A program made the position numbers and the translations under genes. Positions 59,202 through 64,000 of a stretch of 64,000 nucleotides of DNA are shown piece by piece. Under the pieces are notes generated by a model. The model made no database searches. It saw only the letters and a program-made list of their open reading frames with translations, and was not told where the DNA came from. Source of the stretch: Chitinophaga sp. HK235 (GTDB lineage: Bacteria > Bacteroidota > Bacteroidia > Chitinophagales > Chitinophagaceae); assembly GCF_018255755.1 (NCBI RefSeq), contig NZ_CP073766.1, positions 3,348,001 to 3,412,000 of the forward strand. The letters are read 5' to 3'. Position 1 is the stretch's first letter, and every line of letters begins with the position of its first letter.

Positions 59202-60341
59202 ATGCGGAAGATATTCATATACCTCGCCTTCACAGGATTATTATTCGCCTGCAAAAACAAACAGGCCGCAGAAAACACCAACGCCAACAAGGGAGCAGCA
59301 GAAGATATCGTGACACTCGACAGCCTGCAGAGAAAAAATGCAGCCATCGTACTCGACACTGCCCGTACCATCAACATGCACGCCACCCTGAGAGCCACCG
59401 GCGTAGTAGACGTACCTCCGCAAAACCTGATCTCCATCAGTTCTCCTTTAGGTGGTTATCTCAAAAGCACCCGCCTGCTGCCCGGCAGCCAGGTGTCAAA
59501 AGGAGAAGTACTGGGCATCATGGAAGACCAGAGCTACATACAGCTTCAACAGGACTACCTCACAGCCAAAGCCAATATGGAATACCTCTCCGCTGATATG
59601 GAAAGGCAACGGACCCTCAGCGAAGCAGATGCCATCAGCAAAAAGAAATATCAGCAGGTGCTCAATGAATATAAAACCGCTCAGGTGACCCTTAAATCTG
59701 TCGGGGAAAAACTGCGTATCATCAACATCAATCCTGATAAACTCACTGTTGGCAGTATCTCCCGCACAGCGCCCATCTACTCTCCCATCAACGGTTATGT
59801 GACCAAAGTCAATGTCAACATAGGCCGTTATGTAATGCCCTCCGATGTGTTGTTTGAGCTGGTCAACCCGGAAGATATCCATGCAGCCATCACGGTGTTT
59901 GAAAAAGATATCACCTCCTTCCGCAAAGGCGTAAAAGGCAAAGTGACACTGGTAGAAAAACCGGATCAGGAGTATGAAATAGAAACGATACTTGTCACCA
60001 AAAATATCAACGACAACCGCAGTGGTCTGATCCACTGCCACTTCGAAAAACCAGGTCACGATCTGCTGCCAGGCATGTTCCTCAACGCCACCTTCGAGAT
60101 GGATAACCAGCAGGCACTGGCCGTGCCTGAAAATGCCGTCGTACGGTATATGGGCAAAGAATATATCTTCACCACCCAGGATGGACATACCTTTACCTTC
60201 ACGCCTGTAAACACCGGCCTGAAAGAAAATAAAATGATACAGCTCCTGCCTGGAGGAAAAGATCTGCGGAACGAGAAAATTGTGGTGGAAGGCGCCTATT
60301 CACTGTTAGGCAAACTGAAAAACAGATCAGAAGAAGAATAA
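59202..60341 (+). CDS. CusB/CzcB-family RND adaptor lipoprotein
   Basis: Membrane-fusion subunit of the metal pump, 379 residues, starting 1 bp after the pump-channel fusion. The lipobox is LLFAC at 13-17. VPPQNLISISSPLGGYLKSTRLLPGSQVSKGEVL forms the first lipoyl half with PIYSPINGYVTKVNVNIGRYV the second, flanking a short hairpin. The barrel and membrane-proximal domain follow (AVPENAVVRYMGKEYIFT). No extra metal-binding His-rich N-terminus is seen. Confidence 0.92.
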   Translation: MRKIFIYLAFTGLLFACKNKQAAENTNANKGAAEDIVTLDSLQRKNAAIVLDTARTINMHATLRATGVVDVPPQNLISISSPLGGYLKSTRLLPGSQVSKGEVLGIMEDQSYIQLQQDYLTAKANMEYLSADMERQRTLSEADAISKKKYQQVLNEYKTAQVTLKSVGEKLRIININPDKLTVGSISRTAPIYSPINGYVTKVNVNIGRYVMPSDVLFELVNPEDIHAAITVFEKDITSFRKGVKGKVTLVEKPDQEYEIETILVTKNINDNRSGLIHCHFEKPGHDLLPGMFLNATFEMDNQQALAVPENAVVRYMGKEYIFTTQDGHTFTFTPVNTGLKENKMIQLLPGGKDLRNEKIVVEGAYSLLGKLKNRSEEE

Positions 60342-60354
60342 TAACATTTAGTTA

Positions 60355-60412
60355 TTTAGTGATTTAGTTATTTAGGTATTTGATTAAATACCCAAATAAC
60401 TAAATCACTAAA
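60355..60412. terminator. AT-rich 27-bp hairpin between convergent genes
   Basis: Arms 60355-60381 and 60386-60412 pair at 26 of 27 positions around a 4-nt loop. The stem is built of TTTAGTTATTTAG-like short repeats. It lies between the adaptor stop (60341) and the GH95 stop (60419) and probably ends both transcripts, though its low GC is unusual for intrinsic terminators. Confidence 0.65.
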
Positions 60413-60418
60413 TCATTG

Positions 60419-62800
60419 TTATCGTAATAATGCGTCCAGCGGGTAATCTTTTCCGGCTTCTGTATTCATCACCACGATCTGGTCGCCATAACGTACCTGA
60501 CAGCCGCCTCCTTTGATAGCGCGCAGCGTAGCGGCAGACAGCTTTCCATCTTTCCATGACATATTCACTTCAAAAGCTCCGCGGGCACAGAGTCCTTTTA
60601 CGTTCCCGTCTTTCCACTCCGGAGGCAGGGCCGGCAACAGTGTCACCATCCCTTCGTGACTCTGCAACAGCATTTCAGCGATACCAGCAGTGGCGCCAAA
60701 GTTGCCGTCTATCTGAAAAGGCGGATGCAGGTTAAACAGGTTATCGGCTGTTTTATGCATGAAAATAGTGTTGAGGGCTTTTAAGGCTTCAGGACCGTTT
60801 TTTAACCGGGCCCACAGATTAGCCACCCAGGCGGCACTCCAGCCGGTATGTCCGCCACCGTGTTGCAGGCGGTATTCGAGCGATTTACGGGCCGCATGCA
60901 CATATTGCGGAGCCTGGGCCTCCGTAAAGGCATAGCCCGGATACAGGGCATATAAATGCGACATATGACGATGCCCGGGTTCTTTCTCCGGATAGGGCTG
61001 CGCCCATTCCATAATACGGCCATCAGCCCCTATCTGCGGCATCAGCAGGTTGGCTTTGGCTTCACGGATTTTATCCAGCAAGGGATCTGACTGTTGTAAG
61101 ATGCCCGCAGCCTGCAGCACATTGGTAAACAGTTCGTGTATCACCTCCTGATCATGCGAAGGCCCCATACTGATGGTACCATTGCTGCCGTCAGGTGCTT
61201 CGAAAGCATTTTCCGGGGAAGATGCAGGTCCGGACACCAGCTTGCCTGTTGACGGATCTTTTACCAGCCAGCCCAGGTAAAAACGGGCAGCCTCTCTCAG
61301 TGTCGGATACACCTTACGCAGATAAGCGGAATCCTTCGTAAAAGCATAATGTTCCCACAGATGTTCACAGATCCAGCCACTGGCGCCAGTAGTCAGCCCC
61401 CAGGAAGGATCTTCGCCCGGTGATGTAAAGCCCCATATGTTCACGATAGGGTTCACACACCATCCCGAACCGCCAAACTGTACAGCAGCAGAGCGGGAGG
61501 CGGGCTTCTCTATACCCTGGATGAAATTGGTCAGCGACAGATGCAGTTCTCCCAGGTTGGTATTTTCAGCCAGCCAGTAGTTCATCTGCACATTGATATT
61601 AGTATGATAGTCGCCATTCCACGGGGTCAGTACCTTATTGGCCCATATGCCCTGCAGATTGGCAGGCAGCGTGTTTTTCCGGGCAGAAGATATCAGCAGG
61701 TAACGGCCATACTGAAAGTACAGCTGTGTCAGGTGGTTATCATTGCCTGTTTCCCTTATTTTTTTCAAACGGACATCTGTAGGGATGTCGTCTGCTGTGG
61801 TGGCCAGTTGTAAAGACACCCTGTTAAACAGCCGTTGGTAATCCTTTACATGCGCCTGCTTTAATTGCGTATAAGGTACGGCGGTAGCCGCTTTTAATGC
61901 ACTGGCTGTCAGCCCTGCATAATCTCTTCCTTTGTATATGGGATAGTTGGGCAGGTAATCAGTAGAAGCGGCAAGGTATAACACCACTTCGTCCGCATCT
62001 TTTACAATCAGCTGATTACCGCTGTATTTCAGCTGACCACCTTTGTTGCGGGCCTGTAATCGGGTAATGTATTTTATGCCATCACCACCTTTGCCGTTGT
62101 TGAGTGCTCCACTCATCACCAGTTCACCATTGGCGGCTTTGGTGGTAAAACGTTCCGGTCTGTCCAGCGTGGCCGTGAAGCTGAGCGCCCCTTTTTTATC
62201 AGCAGAGAATTTTACGGCCATCACATTGGCCGGCGCGCTGATAAAATATTCACGGGTATAGTGTACGCCCTCCTGCTGATAGCTGACCCTGACGATGGCA
62301 TCATCCAGTTGCAGGCTGCGCTGATAGGCTTCATAGGGACTGCTTTTGCCGAAATCGATGCGCAGGTCGCCCAGGGTCTGATACGTACCGAATGGCACGT
62401 TAGAACCATTACCGGTACCGGAGCCAGCCCCTTTACATACCTGTGTTTTATTGGTCAGCGCTGTAGCTTCCTTAAACCGGCCCTGAAACAACAGGCTGCG
62501 TATCTCCGGCAGATAGCGGGCTGCTTCCGGATTGTCGTTATCATCACGACTGCCATTCCATAATGTTTTTTCATTGAGCTGTATCCGCTCCTGGTTGACA
62601 TCACCAAAAACCATGGCGCCGATATTACCGTTCCCAATCGGCATGGCCTGTAACCAGGCAGGATCATCTTTCCAGGGGGAAGTGACATCTTTGGCGGTAG
62701 CGCTGGCAGGGGAAGTGTACCATAATTTTAATGACTGCTCCTGCGAAAAACCGCTGGTAGCTACTACCACGGTCAGCAGACAGGTAATCATATATTTCAT
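60419..62800 (-). CDS. GH95 alpha-L-fucosidase (secreted)
   Basis: A 793-residue exported glycosidase, signal peptide to about residue 19 (GFSQ). LKLWYTSPA and the AWLQAMPIGNGNIGAMVFGDVNQERIQLNEKTLWNG block (in segments) are hallmarks of GH95. The catalytic (alpha/alpha)6 barrel has TNINVQMNYWLAE, whose two Asn match the residues that activate water in bifidobacterial AfcA, and WAWARLKNGPEAL-like C-terminal parts (here WVANLWARLKNGPEAL), then PFQIDGNFGATAGIAEMLLQSH. Related enzymes remove alpha-1,2-fucose, or galactose in some members. It stands alone without susCD. ATG at 62800 starts the signal peptide. Confidence 0.92.
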   Translation of the reverse strand: MKYMITCLLTVVVATSGFSQEQSLKLWYTSPASATAKDVTSPWKDDPAWLQAMPIGNGNIGAMVFGDVNQERIQLNEKTLWNGSRDDNDNPEAARYLPEIRSLLFQGRFKEATALTNKTQVCKGAGSGTGNGSNVPFGTYQTLGDLRIDFGKSSPYEAYQRSLQLDDAIVRVSYQQEGVHYTREYFISAPANVMAVKFSADKKGALSFTATLDRPERFTTKAANGELVMSGALNNGKGGDGIKYITRLQARNKGGQLKYSGNQLIVKDADEVVLYLAASTDYLPNYPIYKGRDYAGLTASALKAATAVPYTQLKQAHVKDYQRLFNRVSLQLATTADDIPTDVRLKKIRETGNDNHLTQLYFQYGRYLLISSARKNTLPANLQGIWANKVLTPWNGDYHTNINVQMNYWLAENTNLGELHLSLTNFIQGIEKPASRSAAVQFGGSGWCVNPIVNIWGFTSPGEDPSWGLTTGASGWICEHLWEHYAFTKDSAYLRKVYPTLREAARFYLGWLVKDPSTGKLVSGPASSPENAFEAPDGSNGTISMGPSHDQEVIHELFTNVLQAAGILQQSDPLLDKIREAKANLLMPQIGADGRIMEWAQPYPEKEPGHRHMSHLYALYPGYAFTEAQAPQYVHAARKSLEYRLQHGGGHTGWSAAWVANLWARLKNGPEALKALNTIFMHKTADNLFNLHPPFQIDGNFGATAGIAEMLLQSHEGMVTLLPALPPEWKDGNVKGLCARGAFEVNMSWKDGKLSAATLRAIKGGGCQVRYGDQIVVMNTEAGKDYPLDALLR

Positions 62801-62824
62801 ATGCTCTACTGTTTTACATGACAC

Positions 62825-62832
62825 GAAAGATA
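62825..62832 (-). promoter_or_regulatory. Possible -7 element for GH95
   Basis: Read on the minus strand it is TATCTTTC, 7 of 8 matches to TAnnTTTG, 24 bp before the ATG. It is weak evidence alone. Confidence 0.28.
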
Positions 62833-62966
62833 ATATTATTATTGGCTATCCGTATGCCTGTAGACAGTTATTCCGCCTGTTAATTCAATTTTGATCCCGG
62901 GTAATTGTATTTTAACTTTTTTCAGCAGGATTGATTATTTAAATTGACCTTCTGAAATGATGGTTT

Positions 62967-63272
62967 ATGGCAAATGAGAGCAACAAATCACCACATATAC
63001 TCAACACTTCCACCAACCTGTTAGGCTTTTGTCTGATTGTGCTGACATCCATCAAGGTGGCACATTTTAACCAGGTAACGATTATTGATGACTGTACGGG
63101 GATTGCGGCTATATTGCTGATGGGGAGCTGTATACTGTCTTTTCTGTCGATGCGGTCGAAACAACGAAGGAGGAGTGAGAAACTGGAGGAAGCTGCAGAT
63201 TACATCTTCCTCCTGTCTCTGGTATGCATTAGTGTAACGATTATATTCGTTTCCTTTAATCTGCTGGCATGA
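62967..63272 (+). CDS. Small membrane protein, unknown function
   Basis: A 101-residue protein with three predicted membrane helices (about 18-35, 43-62, 78-99) and a basic cytosolic loop RSKQRRRSEKLEE between helices 2 and 3. Similar small proteins occur widely in Bacteroidota, but I know of no assigned function. It stands alone and is convergent with the porin-like gene, 4 bp from stop to stop. Confidence 0.7.
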   Translation: MANESNKSPHILNTSTNLLGFCLIVLTSIKVAHFNQVTIIDDCTGIAAILLMGSCILSFLSMRSKQRRRSEKLEEAADYIFLLSLVCISVTIIFVSFNLLA

Positions 63273-63276
63273 GCAG

Positions 63277-64000
63277 TTATTTTTTCTTATCGCAGATACG
63301 GTAAGAGTAACCCAGTACTACAACACCAGCACCGGTATTGTTTTCACCGTTGGCTTTGTTTTTTTGGATTTTCACGAAACCGTAGTTACCACCACCTTCA
63401 ACGAAGATCGCACTTCTGCTGTTGAGGTGGTAAGCCAGACCGATATGACCATCGATACCCCAGTTGGCTTTTTTCAGCTCACTTTTGATATCCTGGGTTT
63501 GGTTAAAATCCTGCGGAGGAGTCAGCGGCTGTTTATGGTCTGTGTCCAGGAAAATAGGGCTGGTACCGCTCATCTCCTGTTTACCATTCAGCAGGAAACT
63601 TACGAATGGACCGGCAGCTACATAAAGATCCCATTTAGGGCTGAAGCCAAAGTGATATTTAGCCAGCACAGGGATCATCAGGTAGTTGAATTTAGCTACG
63701 CTTTTGTAATCAGCATATACATACTGAGGTACCGGTTGGCCCTGAGCCTGAAATCCTGCTGCCATTTCCGGTGTAGGAGGAAATGCCTGGCCTTTGTCTT
63801 TTTTACCACCCTGGGAAGAGTATCTCAGTTCAGGCTGGATAGAAAAACGTTTGGTAAGATGAAATTCAGCATGCACACCCGCATCAAGGCCCAGCCTGGA
63901 GCTGTAGCCGCTGTTAATTGGATTGGAAGAATTACCGGAAGTTAAATTAGGGATACTCAAACCTGCTTTAATACCGAGATCAACCTGCGCCTGCACCACG
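63277..64000 (-). CDS. Outer-membrane beta-barrel (porin/PorT-like) protein, 5' end cut off
   Basis: The visible 240 codons begin inside the signal peptide (VVQAQ cleavage region) and run off the right edge, so only the first roughly 20 residues are missing. The mature protein reads VDLGIKAGLSIPN, GVHAEFHLTKRFSIQPELRYSSQGGK, YLMIPVLAKYHFGFSPKWDLYVAAGPFVSFLL, as in the PorT/opacity-type eight-strand barrels. It is probably structural or a small porin rather than a TonB receptor. Confidence 0.88.
   Translation of the reverse strand, partial: VVQAQVDLGIKAGLSIPNLTSGNSSNPINSGYSSRLGLDAGVHAEFHLTKRFSIQPELRYSSQGGKKDKGQAFPPTPEMAAGFQAQGQPVPQYVYADYKSVAKFNYLMIPVLAKYHFGFSPKWDLYVAAGPFVSFLLNGKQEMSGTSPIFLDTDHKQPLTPPQDFNQTQDIKSELKKANWGIDGHIGLAYHLNSRSAIFVEGGGNYGFVKIQKNKANGENNTGAGVVVLGYSYRICDKKK

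Noticed and set aside
60355..60412. TTTAGT-type short repeats as a CRISPR or satellite array
   Set aside because: The repeats are the two arms of one hairpin between convergent genes, with no spacers.
1..64000. Prophage, integrative element or genomic-island borders
   Set aside because: No integrase, phage structural genes, tRNA attachment site or direct-repeat borders are seen.

Overview
The window looks like ordinary chromosome of a free-living Bacteroidota, most likely a Chitinophaga-type member of the Chitinophagaceae. This is inferred from gene content: TonB-dependent receptors with carboxypeptidase-like N-terminal domains, outer-membrane beta-barrel proteins, GH95 and GH28 polysaccharide enzymes with a sulfatase, CusA-TolC fusions, and promoters that fit the TAnnTTTG -7 element rather than the E. 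coli type. I see no rRNA, tRNA, transposase, integrase or phage genes. The only CRISPR repeats are a short decayed array.

Layout. 1-897: start of a TonB-dependent receptor (minus, runs off the left edge). 1303-3150: an imine-reductase-like oxidoreductase and a leucine-rich-repeat-like protein, convergent on a shared terminator. 3337-5744: a three-gene minus operon of a TsdA-type diheme thiosulfate dehydrogenase, a secreted DsrE-like protein and an orphan periplasmic binding protein, probably a sulfur-compound module. 5928-6910: a nucleic-acid-type 2OG-Fe(II) oxygenase overlapping a stand-alone Ada-type zinc-finger protein, probably alkylation repair. 6907-13736: a six-gene ABC efflux operon (TolC, HlyD, two ATPases, two permeases) plus its TetR regulator, with two matching 29-bp operators. 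13957-19115: an outer-membrane receptor and a large FAD/Fe-S D-lactate-type dehydrogenase.

19148-26148: a type I-B CRISPR-Cas locus with effector genes only (cas6-cas8-cas7-cas5-cas3). It has no cas1, cas2 or cas4, and its array is short and decayed, beginning inside the cas3 stop codon. 26602-29399: a class I terpene synthase and a hybrid histidine kinase. 29499-31969: small lipoprotein, ABC ATPase and polytopic membrane protein. 31909-34923: a large secreted GH28-type enzyme, overlapping the previous gene tail to tail. 35593-43806: an RND drug pump (MFP, HAE1 permease, NodT channel), a VOC protein, chloramphenicol acetyltransferase, HAD phosphatase and a Crp/Fnr regulator, which reads as a drug-response neighbourhood.

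43807-54077: sulfatase, UvrA-like ATPase, two serine hydrolases of the beta-lactamase fold, a TlpA-like thioredoxin, a secreted ADP-ribosylglycohydrolase-fold protein and a VIT1/CCC1 transporter. 54212-60341: a heavy-metal RND system in which the CusA pump is fused to its TolC channel. 60419-64000: a GH95 alpha-L-fucosidase, a small membrane protein and the 3' part of a porin-like protein that runs off the right edge.

The most unusual items are the adaptation-less CRISPR locus whose repeat supplies the cas3 stop codon, the 38-bp perfect inverted repeat between the efflux regulator and a receptor gene, the paired TetR operators, the TsdA/DsrE/binding-protein operon, the oxygenase/Ada pair, and the pump-channel fusion that keeps an ancestral signal peptide at the joint.
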